Shown here piece after piece: positions 27,020-35,597 of a stretch of 64,000 nucleotides of DNA. Both the position numbers and the translations under genes were made by a program. The DNA is from Blautia liquoris (lineage in GTDB: Bacteria > Bacillota > Clostridia > Lachnospirales > Lachnospiraceae): NCBI RefSeq assembly GCF_015159595.1, contig NZ_CP063304.1:992001-1056000 (forward strand), read 5' to 3'. The notes below the pieces were generated by a model. That model was not told where the DNA came from. It saw only the letters and a list, made by a program, of their open reading frames with translations, and did no database searches. Every line of letters begins with the position of its first letter. Within the stretch, counting starts at the first letter, position 1.

Positions 27020-28504
27020 ATGAAGAAATTGTGTTACAAAACATTAAAAGAGCAGGGGTATGATGGATATTTATTAGAGGATGCACCAGAGAGAGTCCTC
27101 CAGTTTGGAGAGGGAAACTTCCTCCGTGCATTTGTCGACTACTGGTTTGATCTTCTCAACGAACGTGTCGGCTTTAACGGAAAAGTAGTACTCTGTCAGC
27201 CAATCGGATCCGGAATGGCTGACATGATCAACGAACAGGAAGGCCTTTATACACTGTTTTTGCGCGGGTTCGAGGATGGGAAAAAGGTAAATGACAAGCG
27301 TGTAATTTCCAGTGTCAGCCGATGCCTGAATCCATATGAAAATTATCAGGCAGTTTTGGACTGTGCAAAGAATCCAGACCTGAGATATATCACCTGCAAC
27401 ACAACAGAGGCGGGAATCGTATACGATCCCTCCTGTAAATTCGAAGATGTACCGGCATCCAGCTATCCGGGAAAGCTGACACAGTTCTTATACGAACGTT
27501 TCAAAAACTTCGGAACAGAAAAAGGAAAGGGATTTGTCATTCTTTCCTGTGAGCTGATTGATGATAACGGAAAAGAACTGGAAAAATGCGTGCTTTCGTA
27601 TATCGACCAGTGGGATCTGGGAGACGAATTCAAAACATGGGTGAAGGAAGAAAATATTTTCTGCTCTACACTTGTTGACCGTATTGTTACAGGTTATCCG
27701 AGGAATGAAGCAAAACAGATTTGTGAAGAATTAGGATATGAAGATAATTTAATTGATACCGGTGAAGTATTCGGATTCTGGGTAATTGAAGGACCAGATA
27801 GTCTCAAAGAAGAGCTTCCATTTGAAAAGGCAGGCCTTCCAGTCATCATCTGTAAGGATCACAAACCATACAAACAGAGAAAGGTACGTATTTTAAACGG
27901 TGCCCATACTTCCTTCGTTCTGGGTGCGTATCTTGCAGGACAGGATATTGTCAGGGACTGCATGAATGATGATGTGATCAGCGGGTTTATGAATAAGACC
28001 ATCTACGATGAGATTATCCCGACACTGACTCTGCCGGAAGAGGAACTCAAAGAATTCGCCGCCGCAGTCAAAGAACGCTTTAACAATCCATTTGTAGATC
28101 ATGCGCTTTTGGCAATCTCTTTGAATTCTACTTCAAAGTGGAAAGCAAGAGTTATGCCATCCTTAAAGGGATATGTCGACAAATTCGGAAAGATTCCAAC
28201 ATGCATCTCTGCCTCACTTGCATTTTACATTCAGTTCTACACAGGGAAACGTCTGGAGGAAAATGCGCTGATCGGTGTGCGCAAAGACAACGAATATGAA
28301 ATCAAAGATGACCGTTATGTACTGGAATTCTTCGACGCACATAAAGATGACAGTGCAGCCGATATCGCAAAGGCAGTTCTGTCGAACACAGATTTCTGGG
28401 GCGAGGATCTGACACAGATCACAGGGCTTCTCGATGATGTGACGAAAGACCTCATAACAGCAAGAGAAAAGGGCACCTATGAGGTTATGAAAGAATGTTT
28501 GTAA
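27020..28504 (+). CDS. uxaB: Tagaturonate/fructuronate reductase (altronate oxidoreductase)
   Basis: NADH-dependent reduction of tagaturonate to altronate, the substrate of UxaA. The 494-residue protein belongs to the long-chain mannitol dehydrogenase family: QFGEGNFLRAFVDYWF carries the dinucleotide-binding N-terminus, TTEAGI and LVDRIVTGYP are family segments, and the catalytic Lys region RVRILNGAHTSFVLGAYL is intact (here KVRILNGAHTS). Start ATG 27020 follows GTGAGGT. It is the second gene after uxaA, 134 bases apart. The sequence fits UxaB slightly better than UxuB because a uxaA and not a uxuA gene accompanies it. Confidence 0.92.
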   Translation: MKKLCYKTLKEQGYDGYLLEDAPERVLQFGEGNFLRAFVDYWFDLLNERVGFNGKVVLCQPIGSGMADMINEQEGLYTLFLRGFEDGKKVNDKRVISSVSRCLNPYENYQAVLDCAKNPDLRYITCNTTEAGIVYDPSCKFEDVPASSYPGKLTQFLYERFKNFGTEKGKGFVILSCELIDDNGKELEKCVLSYIDQWDLGDEFKTWVKEENIFCSTLVDRIVTGYPRNEAKQICEELGYEDNLIDTGEVFGFWVIEGPDSLKEELPFEKAGLPVIICKDHKPYKQRKVRILNGAHTSFVLGAYLAGQDIVRDCMNDDVISGFMNKTIYDEIIPTLTLPEEELKEFAAAVKERFNNPFVDHALLAISLNSTSKWKARVMPSLKGYVDKFGKIPTCISASLAFYIQFYTGKRLEENALIGVRKDNEYEIKDDRYVLEFFDAHKDDSAADIAKAVLSNTDFWGEDLTQITGLLDDVTKDLITAREKGTYEVMKECL

Positions 28505-28570
28505 GATTGTGAGAGCTCATAGAGCGTAACAATCTGTGTATAGCAAAACTACTAATCACACCTGTAATAT

Positions 28571-28608
28571 AGAAAGCAAATGCCATCGATATATGACATT
28601 TGCTTTCT
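28571..28608 (+). terminator. Hairpin after uxaB
   Basis: A perfect 12-bp stem (28571-28582 with 28597-28608) with a 14-base loop, 67 bases after the uxaB stop. Only a short T-rich end follows (tttctaacta), so it may terminate weakly. Confidence 0.6.
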
Positions 28609-28646
28609 AACTATATGGATGATTTCGTGTATGAAAGGGGATTTAC

Positions 28647-29570
28647 ATGAGATATCAGAGTTATAAATTTCAAGTACCGGAAGAAAAAATTGTCCGATTG
28701 ATTACGGATACTGACGCAAAGAATGAAGCAGATGATGACTTTGCTATAGTTCAGGCTCTGCTAAGCCCTAAAATTGAAAATGTAGGATTAATTGGAGCTC
28801 ATTATGGGACTCGCGATCCAAATGGAATGGAAAAAAGTGTAGCTGAATTAGAAACAGTCGTTGATAAGATGGGTTTTACAGGGAGTATACCGATTTTACA
28901 TGGAGCATCTCATGCCATGGACAACAGGACTGCGTCTGTGGAAAGTGAAGGCGCCCATTTCATTATACAAGAGGCTATGAGAGATGATGAGAGACCTTTG
29001 TACGCAATCTTCTTGGGCCCACTCACGGATCTTGCAAGTGCCTACTTAATGGAACCTAGAATTGCAAAGCGAATGACGGTTATCTGGATTGGCGGCGGAG
29101 CATATCCGAACGGAGGGGACGAATTCAATCTTGGCAATGATATTAGTGCCGCTAATATTGTTTTGTCTTCTGAGATCGAACTTTGGCAGGTGCCTAAGAA
29201 TGTTTATGAGATGATGCCGGTATCTTTTGCAGAATTAGAATATAGAGTCCGTCCCTGTGGAAAAATCGGAAGGTACCTATGTGAACAACTGATGGAACAC
29301 GCAATGACGGAACAACCAAAAAAGAGTTCATTCAGAAGTGGAGAAAGTTGGGTTTTAGGAGATTCTCCGGCTGTAGGGCTAATTATATATGAGGATCGTT
29401 TTTCTTTTCAATGGGTGCAGGCTCCGACGATTGGAACAGATATGAACTATATTCATACCAATCGGTATCGTCCGATTCGTGTATATGAAAAAATTGATTC
29501 CAGATTGATATTAGAAGATTTATACTCGAAGCTTGCTTTATTTTCAAGGTTGAAAGAGCATGATTTATAA
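28647..29570 (+). CDS. Nucleoside hydrolase-like protein
   Basis: Member of the inosine/uridine-preferring nucleoside hydrolase fold, which cleaves N-glycosidic bonds using a Ca(2+) bound by an N-terminal Asp cluster. The motif here is DTDAKNEADDDFA (residues 21-33), a looser form of the usual DxDxxxDD. Later segments IFLGPLTDLASAYL, IGGGAYPNGGDEFNLGNDISAAN and the GDSPAVGLI region match the family. It is 307 residues long, starts at ATG 28647 after AAAGGGG, and overlaps the AraC regulator downstream by 11 bases. Sitting in a glycan locus, its real substrate may not be a nucleoside; that is a guess. Confidence 0.8.
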   Translation: MRYQSYKFQVPEEKIVRLITDTDAKNEADDDFAIVQALLSPKIENVGLIGAHYGTRDPNGMEKSVAELETVVDKMGFTGSIPILHGASHAMDNRTASVESEGAHFIIQEAMRDDERPLYAIFLGPLTDLASAYLMEPRIAKRMTVIWIGGGAYPNGGDEFNLGNDISAANIVLSSEIELWQVPKNVYEMMPVSFAELEYRVRPCGKIGRYLCEQLMEHAMTEQPKKSSFRSGESWVLGDSPAVGLIIYEDRFSFQWVQAPTIGTDMNYIHTNRYRPIRVYEKIDSRLILEDLYSKLALFSRLKEHDL

Positions 29571-30408
29571 AAAAGACGAACTGAGACTGGAAACTGATTT
29601 TCCCTATGCTATGTTTACCACTGACTCTCGTCAGATGTATTTACACTCCCATGATTTTCTGGAAATCAATTCTGTACAAAAGGGTGCAGGATATTATTTG
29701 ATCGAAGAAAAGGAGTATGAGATTCAAACGGGAGATATTTATGTTATAAACAACAGAGAACGGCACATGGCAGTACATGATGGGACGCTTCTGCTTGATG
29801 TCTTCGTTTTCGATCCTTCTTTATTGTGGGACAGACATCAGGGATACCAATTTGTCGAACCCTTCTTTTCCGGAAATTTCGGAAATGGAAATTGTATCAG
29901 AAATTCTGATGAGGGGTATTGTGATTTGCATGGTATTCTGAATCAGATGAAGGACGAATATATGCAAAAAAAGGACGGATGGCAGCTTTTTATTAGTTCG
30001 TGGATACGGTTGTTCATGGCAGATTTATACCGCTTGAATCTACACAATTATTCTCGCGGCGCGGATAAATCTTTTCGAAATAAAACCTATACGAGGCTTC
30101 AACCGGTTATTGACTATCTACATGAAAACTATCTTGAGCAATTGAACCTTGATGAACTGGCAGAAGTGGCAATGATGAATAAAAGTTACCTCTGTACGTG
30201 CTTTAAGGACTTTTTCCATCTCAGAATTTTTGAATATATTGATCAATTACGAACAGATTATGCATGCCTGCTGCTGACAACAACACAGATGTCTGTCACA
30301 GAGGTGGCAATGGAGACTGGCTTTAACAGTGTTTCGTATTTTAATCGCGTGTTTAAAAAAACTATGGGTTGTGCACCGGGAGAGTATCGAAAGAAATATA
30401 GTAAGTAG
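29560..30408 (+). CDS. AraC-family transcriptional regulator (cupin sensor)
   Basis: Residues 1-150 form a cupin-like ligand-binding domain (HSHDFLEINSVQKGAGYYLIEE, then GDIYVINNRERHMA). The C-terminal 100 residues carry two AraC helix-turn-helix motifs (LNLDELAEVAMMNKSYLCTCFKDFF and VTEVAMETGFNSVSYFNRVFKK) and the closing GCAPGEYRKKYS. At 282 residues it is of normal length. It overlaps the preceding nucleoside hydrolase-like gene and precedes the UroD-fold gene by 98 bases, so it likely controls these genes in response to a sugar. Confidence 0.9.
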   Translation: MIYKKDELRLETDFPYAMFTTDSRQMYLHSHDFLEINSVQKGAGYYLIEEKEYEIQTGDIYVINNRERHMAVHDGTLLLDVFVFDPSLLWDRHQGYQFVEPFFSGNFGNGNCIRNSDEGYCDLHGILNQMKDEYMQKKDGWQLFISSWIRLFMADLYRLNLHNYSRGADKSFRNKTYTRLQPVIDYLHENYLEQLNLDELAEVAMMNKSYLCTCFKDFFHLRIFEYIDQLRTDYACLLLTTTQMSVTEVAMETGFNSVSYFNRVFKKTMGCAPGEYRKKYSK

Positions 30409-30506
30409 TACCCAAATATCGTGCAAAAATACAAAGATATATTACAAGTATATTTTTTCCTGTCTTGGTATAGTAAAGGTAAATAATGTACAGGAGGAAT
30501 ATTTTG

Positions 30507-31619
30507 ATGGAGTATAAGAAAGACTGGGAAGCTACGAAACAAAGATTTGAAGATTACTGGAAAGGTGAAAATACCGGAAGACCTATTATGAGGGTTACGG
30601 GTGTTAAAGAAGGGAATTATCCTTTCCATTTACCGGCTGATATCAAATCAAAGAGTTTAGAAGAGAAATATTATGATCCGGATAGTATTGTGAGAAGATA
30701 CCGATATTATTGTGAAACGCATGAATTTCTTGGCGAGAGTTTTCCTAATCTAAATGCTGATTTTGGCCCTGGTTCTCTGGCAGCATATTTAGGCAGTGAA
30801 ATTGAACTAAGAGATAATACTGTCTGGTTTCAGGATTGTGTGGATGACTGGTCAGCCTTACCTGAGTTGAAGTTTGATCCGGAAAACAAGTGGTTTAAAA
30901 AGCATATTTCGCTTTTTGATCAGTGTAAAAAGTTAATCAAGGATGATTTTCCGATAGCTATTCCGGATCTTATGGAGAATGTAGATGTACTTGCATCCCT
31001 GAGGGGGGCCATGAATCTTCTCTACGATATGATTGAAGATGAGGATGAAATAGTAAAAAGAGTACAGGAAGTAACGAATTGTTACCAACAGTATTACGAT
31101 GCCTTTTATCAGTATGCGCAATATGATGAAGGAAGCGCTTATACAGTATTTCAAATTTTTGGAAGCGGAAAAACTCAAAAATTACAATGCGATTTTTCCG
31201 CACTGCTGTCACCTGATTATTTTGATACCTTTGTTTTAGATTCACTAAAACAAGCAACAATTCCGCTGGATCATGTATTATATCATCTTGATGGTCCTGA
31301 TGCAATTAAACATATGGATTCGATCATGCAGGTGGATGGAATTGACGCCTTACAGTGGACTAGTGGGGATCATGGGCCGGATGGAACACTAAAAGACTGG
31401 GATGTGATCTATGATAAAGCCAGGGCCGCCGGAAAGCAGCTGTGGATCAAAGTCTATTCAGGGGATATTGATGACTGGATTCGCAATACAGAGCGAATTG
31501 TAAAAAAATATGGTTCGAAAGGATTATTTCTTTATTTTGATGATATGCCTATCGATCAGGCTCATGTGCTGATGGACTACGCGGAAAAAAATTGGAGCGA
31601 TGTACAAGGTACCTTCTAG
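30507..31619 (+). CDS. Uroporphyrinogen decarboxylase-fold protein of unknown substrate
   Basis: A 370-residue protein related to the UroD/methylcobamide methyltransferase superfamily. Visible are PDLMENVDVLASLRGAMNLL, FQIFGSGKTQKLQCDFSALL, VLYHLDGPDAIKHMD and DALQWTSGDHGPDG, which recur in UroD-fold proteins found near sugar transporters. I do not see the Zn-ligand Cys/His pattern of the CoM methyltransferases, and it is not a haem enzyme by context. ATG 30507 is chosen because AGGAGG lies nine bases upstream; an in-frame ATG at 30486 precedes the RBS. A TATAGT at 30469-30474 may be its -10. Function is not known; handling of an O-methylated sugar is a speculative option. Confidence 0.6.
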   Translation: MEYKKDWEATKQRFEDYWKGENTGRPIMRVTGVKEGNYPFHLPADIKSKSLEEKYYDPDSIVRRYRYYCETHEFLGESFPNLNADFGPGSLAAYLGSEIELRDNTVWFQDCVDDWSALPELKFDPENKWFKKHISLFDQCKKLIKDDFPIAIPDLMENVDVLASLRGAMNLLYDMIEDEDEIVKRVQEVTNCYQQYYDAFYQYAQYDEGSAYTVFQIFGSGKTQKLQCDFSALLSPDYFDTFVLDSLKQATIPLDHVLYHLDGPDAIKHMDSIMQVDGIDALQWTSGDHGPDGTLKDWDVIYDKARAAGKQLWIKVYSGDIDDWIRNTERIVKKYGSKGLFLYFDDMPIDQAHVLMDYAEKNWSDVQGTF

Positions 31620-31650
31620 TTAAACCCTTAGTTTTCACAGGAGACTTCAA

Positions 31651-31688
31651 TCGAAGAAAGAATGTGTCTGGGCACATTCTTTCTTCGA
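31651..31688. terminator. Bidirectional terminator
   Basis: A perfect 16-bp stem (31651-31666 with 31673-31688) with a 6-base loop, followed by a T-rich run on the plus strand. It serves both the UroD-fold gene and the convergent response-regulator gene. Confidence 0.93.
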
Positions 31689-31694
31689 TTTATT

Positions 31695-33212
31695 TTATTT
31701 TAAGTTTTCTATTTTATACTCTCTTCGATATGTATTAGGTGACAGACCAAATTTTGCTTTGAATTTTCTGTTAAAGTAAGTTTGGCTCGAAAAACCTGAT
31801 TTGTTGACAATGTCTTTTAATTTCTCATCAGAGTTTTTTATGAGATCTGCAGCATATTTCAGTCGTTCTTCATTGAGATAATCATTAAAATAATATCCTG
31901 TTTGTTGGTGAAAGATACTTCCTAAATAGGAAGAGTTCATGTTCATGCGGGCTGCCAGAGATTTCAACGAAATATCCTTGTCGGAAAAATCGTGGACAGC
32001 TGTAATCACAGCATCTACACATGGGAATGACAGATTCTGGTGATTCTCTCTTGTGCGAATAATCTTATAACAGATATCTATAAATGATGCAATGATTTCA
32101 AGATAATCCTCGACACTGCCGAAATTAAATTTCATACTTCTAAGTAAATTTACTATCTCAGGTTCAGTCTGTTTCGGTGAGTTTGTTTTGGCAGTACCCC
32201 AATAGAGAATCTCCAACAGCATAGAATAATAATGGCCGGTGTTGTTTTCCCAGAAAAGTCGGGATATTTGTTCCAGATAATCCTCTTTCGAAATTGACGT
32301 AAATTCCTGTTCGATGACGTTAATCGTTGAAGGTGCAAGCTTATGTGCATAACAGATGATACTGGTTAAGGCTGTGTCCTTCAAATATAGGAACTTACTG
32401 GCGTTTCTGAAGCTGAGAGTCACATCTTCATAATTATCAACTGTATTACCCACAGAAGTAAAGAACGGAAAATCAAAGATAATTCTTGCCTTATTTATCT
32501 TTTCTACGAATTTATTAATGGTATCAGAATCCTTATTGCTGCTGATAACACAGACTAGGCAGGAAGGAGTCTCAAAATAAAAATGTGCAACATAAGTCTT
32601 GATAATCAGTTTGAGCATAAAATCGAAAAGCATGGACATCTTTTCATTGCCGCTCGACAAGTTAGTCGGAACAGTAAAAATAATAACTGTATAGTTATCC
32701 AGGTAGAGATTGACTCCCAACATTTGAGCTCGTGTTATAAAATCATCTTCATCAAGAGTACCCTTAACCCATTCCTCTATAAAGTTACTTCGAAATGTAA
32801 GCATACTAGAACCATAGGTATCTGATAATGCTGTCCTCTCTTTCATATGCGATACTATCTGACTTAGTGATTCTGCAAGTTCATTTTGATCAAGAGGTTT
32901 TAATAAATAGTTTTCAGCGCCATTACGCATAGCCGAACGTACATATTCAAAATTATCATATGCAGACAATACCAAAATAGACAGTACAGGATTACTTTCA
33001 TGCGCCTTTTTAATTAATTCTATGCCATCCATCTGCGGCATCGAAATATCAGTTATTAGTATATCAACGGAATGTTTTTCTATATAATCCAGAGCATCAA
33101 ATGGATCAGTGGCAGACTTGACGAGTTCACAGTTAAAACCAGACCAGTCTATAACTGCTCTAAATCCCTCAATAACAAATGCTTCATCATCGACAACAAC
33201 AACTCGATACAT
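31695..33212 (-). CDS. YesN-type response regulator (receiver plus AraC HTH)
   Basis: Two-component response regulator of 505 residues. The receiver domain occupies about 1-120 with acidic pocket DDE (8-10) and phospho-acceptor Asp55 in ITDISMPQMDG. A long middle region (about 130-395) resembles the sensor-like linker of YesN proteins. The C-terminal AraC domain has two HTH motifs (ISLKSLAARMNMNSSYLGSIF and LKDIVNKSGFSSQTYFNRKF). Expected partner is the histidine kinase at 37269-39044, which lies on the same strand but is separated from it by the ABC-transporter operon. Likely target: the divergent transporter promoter. Confidence 0.92.
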   Translation of the reverse strand: MYRVVVVDDEAFVIEGFRAVIDWSGFNCELVKSATDPFDALDYIEKHSVDILITDISMPQMDGIELIKKAHESNPVLSILVLSAYDNFEYVRSAMRNGAENYLLKPLDQNELAESLSQIVSHMKERTALSDTYGSSMLTFRSNFIEEWVKGTLDEDDFITRAQMLGVNLYLDNYTVIIFTVPTNLSSGNEKMSMLFDFMLKLIIKTYVAHFYFETPSCLVCVISSNKDSDTINKFVEKINKARIIFDFPFFTSVGNTVDNYEDVTLSFRNASKFLYLKDTALTSIICYAHKLAPSTINVIEQEFTSISKEDYLEQISRLFWENNTGHYYSMLLEILYWGTAKTNSPKQTEPEIVNLLRSMKFNFGSVEDYLEIIASFIDICYKIIRTRENHQNLSFPCVDAVITAVHDFSDKDISLKSLAARMNMNSSYLGSIFHQQTGYYFNDYLNEERLKYAADLIKNSDEKLKDIVNKSGFSSQTYFNRKFKAKFGLSPNTYRREYKIENLK

Positions 33213-33249
33213 AAATTATTCCCCAATCTTAGTTTTCATGGACAAATAC

Positions 33250-33366
33250 CCTAATCGGGCACTTACATAACTTTTTGACCTGACATTACTTATATGATGT
33301 TGGGGTCAAAAGTAATTTGACCCCTATGATACACGGATTACTCCGCACTTTGTGCTCACGTAATCC
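33250..33366 (+). repeat. Compound hairpin element adjoining repeat copy B
   Basis: Begins with CCTAATCGGG (33250-33259), the same sequence that opens the 86-bp repeats. It holds a perfect 9-bp hairpin, GGGGTCAAA (33302-33310) with TTTGACCCC (33316-33324), and a compound hairpin, GGATTAC (33335-33341) with GTAATCC (33360-33366) enclosing GCAC-TTT-GTGC (33345-33355). The GGGTCAAA sequence also resembles the closing stem of the 86-bp repeats, so these look like members of one repeat family inserted side by side. Confidence 0.75.
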
Positions 33367-33386
33367 TACCAACATTCGAAATACAC

Positions 33387-33472
33387 CCTAATCGGGTTGC
33401 TTTCTCATGTTTGTTCGGGTCCCAAGGTCATGCTTTTTCATGCAAGCATGAAACGCAGGACCTTTTGACCCT
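33387..33472 (+). repeat. 86-bp structured intergenic repeat, copy B
   Basis: Same orientation and 84 of 86 bases identical to copy A (26889-26974). Here it lies in the 407-base gap between the divergent response-regulator gene and the ABC-transporter operon, 148 bases before the first permease gene. Confidence 0.88.
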
Positions 33473-33557
33473 GGTATCACTTATATTATAGGATAGATTT
33501 ACTAAAGTCAAGTTTAAGAATATGGAATTTGTTCAAAAATATTGAATGTTTACTATA

Positions 33558-33584
33558 TTACAAAAGCATTATCACCGTTATACT
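33558..33584 (+). promoter_or_regulatory. Candidate promoter of the first ABC-transporter operon
   Basis: TATACT at 33579-33584 is a good -10. The upstream sequence has only weak -35 candidates (TTACAA at 33558, spacing 15), consistent with an activator-dependent promoter. It lies 36 bases before the permease start. Confidence 0.4.
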
Positions 33585-33619
33585 AGTTATATGGAATATG
33601 AAGGTTGGAGGAATTGATA

Positions 33620-34561
33620 ATGAAAGCTAAGCAATATCACGCAGAAAAACCGCGGACATCAATTAAGAAACAGCTTCATGAATATCGTGGAGTTTATCTT
33701 TTGGGGTTACCTGGAATCGTTATTTTGTTTTTATTTTCGTACATGCCTATGAGAGGACTGCTGATGGCATTTCAGGATTACAATCCTCATATCGGGATAC
33801 TTGGAAGCCAATGGGTGGGATTAACACATTTCAAAAACTTATTTCAAGATCCAAAGTTCTATAAAATGTTAAGGAACACTCTGGTGATCAGCGGGCTAAA
33901 CTTATTGACCTTTCCTGTGCCCATTTTTTTGGCCATGATTATTAACGAGGTTCGCAATGCAAAATTCAAGAAATTTGTACAGACCTCAATTTATTTACCA
34001 CATTTTCTGTCTTGGGCAATTGTGGCAAGTCTGACATTCTTTCTGCTGTCGACCGAGCAGGGAGTTGTAAACAAAATATCCATGATGATGGGAAATGAAC
34101 CAACGGCCTATCTTTTCAGCGACAAATGGATTTATTTAATCATTGTAATTCAGTCATTGTGGAAGAGCGTAGGGTGGAATTCAATTGTGTATCTTGCCGC
34201 TATTTCCGGAATAGATCAAAGTTTATATGAAGCAGCAAGGATGGACGGAGCCGGCCGCTTTCAGTGTATGATGAAAATCACGTTACCGAGTATTATGCCT
34301 ACGGTGATGGTTATGTTGATTTTGCGAATGGGCTCTATTATATCCGTAGATTTCGAACAGGTCTTCCTCATGAACAATGCTATGGTGAAATCACGTCTGG
34401 AAGTATTCGAGACTTATATTTTTAACAATAGTATAGCGACTGGAAGCACACAGTATTCTTACACTACTGCAATTGGAATGTTTAAATCGGTGGTTAACAC
34501 CATTTTGGTAGTTTTTACAAACTGGATTACAAACCGAAAAGGATATGAGGGGATTGTATGA
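33620..34561 (+). CDS. ABC transporter permease, LplB type (CUT1)
   Basis: Inner-membrane permease of a carbohydrate importer. The 313-residue protein has a basic N-terminal tail, six membrane segments beginning at YLLGLPGIVILFLFSYMP, and the EAA loop ISGIDQSLYEAARMDGAGRF that contacts the ATPase. It is closest by pattern to LplB/YteP proteins that import pectic or xylan-derived oligosaccharides. ATG 33620 is preferred over TTG 33605 since GGAGG (33607-33611) fits it. It forms an operon with the next permease and binding protein. No ATPase gene is in this locus, so a shared MsmX-type ATPase is expected. Confidence 0.9.
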   Translation: MKAKQYHAEKPRTSIKKQLHEYRGVYLLGLPGIVILFLFSYMPMRGLLMAFQDYNPHIGILGSQWVGLTHFKNLFQDPKFYKMLRNTLVISGLNLLTFPVPIFLAMIINEVRNAKFKKFVQTSIYLPHFLSWAIVASLTFFLLSTEQGVVNKISMMMGNEPTAYLFSDKWIYLIIVIQSLWKSVGWNSIVYLAAISGIDQSLYEAARMDGAGRFQCMMKITLPSIMPTVMVMLILRMGSIISVDFEQVFLMNNAMVKSRLEVFETYIFNNSIATGSTQYSYTTAIGMFKSVVNTILVVFTNWITNRKGYEGIV

Positions 34562-34589
34562 GGGCCAAAGTAAGAGGAGGAATAATATA

Positions 34590-35513
34590 ATGACATATGA
34601 AATGAGTGTCAGTCAAAAAAAGAATCAAAAAAGCAGAAACAAACTAGGTATGAGGATCAGAGAAAACATATATCAGGCAATCTTATGGATTTTACTATTG
34701 ATATTAGCAGGCTGTATGATTCTTCCGTTTTTGTACGTTTTGGTCCTCTCATTTACAGATCCCAGTGTTTATGTTGCAGGAAAATTTACGCTGTGGCCTA
34801 AAAAATGGTCTTTAGAGGCTTATAAATTGATTTTGAGCGGAACAGGATTTATTAATTCTTTGAAGTCGACGGTTATCATTACAGCTAGCGGAACTCCACT
34901 CAATGTTTTAGTAAATGCTGGTCTGGCATACCTGCTTTCAAAACCGATACCTGGGAAAAAGTTCTTAAATAGATATGTAATGTTGACTATGCTCTTTACA
35001 GCTGGTATGGTACCTAATTTTATGAATATAAAGTTGTTAGGTTTAATTGATAACTATCTGGCCTGTATCTTGCCATCTGTATGTGGCGCGTGGACCATCA
35101 TGGTTATGCGATCCTTTTTTCAGTCACTGCCGATTGAGTTGGAAGAAGCGGCAAAAATTGATGGATGTGGACAGGTGGGTATTTTTGGGAAAATTATTTT
35201 ACCCCTTTCAAAGGCCATGATGGCGACTATGACGCTCTTTGCTTTTGTCAGTTACTGGAATACATACTTTAATTCGATCATGTACATGACATCCACGAGC
35301 AAGTCGACTCTTCAGGTATATGTGCAAAAAGTGGTGTTGTCTTCGAATATTTCGGATGTCGTTGATGTCGAAGTCGCAGTCGCAAATGCGATTCCGCAGG
35401 AAATCATGCGTATGGCTGCAGTCGTGATAGTTGTTCTTCCTGTCCTGATCATCTATCCTTTTTTACAGAAATATTTTCAGGCAGGGATGATGGTTGGTGC
35501 GGTAAAAGGATAA
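34590..35513 (+). CDS. ABC transporter permease, YtcP/LplC type (CUT1)
   Basis: Second permease of the importer; 307 residues from ATG 34590, which follows AAGAGGAGG. Six membrane segments start at QAILWILLLILAGCMILPF. The EAA loop is SLPIELEEAAKIDGCGQVGIF. The C-terminus FLQKYFQAGMMVGAVKG is the standard ending of YtcP/LplC permeases. The gene begins 28 bases after the LplB-type permease and precedes the binding protein gene by 84 bases. Confidence 0.92.
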   Translation: MTYEMSVSQKKNQKSRNKLGMRIRENIYQAILWILLLILAGCMILPFLYVLVLSFTDPSVYVAGKFTLWPKKWSLEAYKLILSGTGFINSLKSTVIITASGTPLNVLVNAGLAYLLSKPIPGKKFLNRYVMLTMLFTAGMVPNFMNIKLLGLIDNYLACILPSVCGAWTIMVMRSFFQSLPIELEEAAKIDGCGQVGIFGKIILPLSKAMMATMTLFAFVSYWNTYFNSIMYMTSTSKSTLQVYVQKVVLSSNISDVVDVEVAVANAIPQEIMRMAAVVIVVLPVLIIYPFLQKYFQAGMMVGAVKG

Positions 35514-35597
35514 CCGCGTCCAGAATTTAACATTAGAAGTAAAATTGTATCAGCTTCTGATTGTTGAATATATAAATTTTTAGGAGGAGTATGTTTT

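Noticed and set aside
26889-33472. CRISPR array
   Set aside because: The 86-bp repeats occur only twice, 6.4 kb apart, with genes between and no cas genes nearby.
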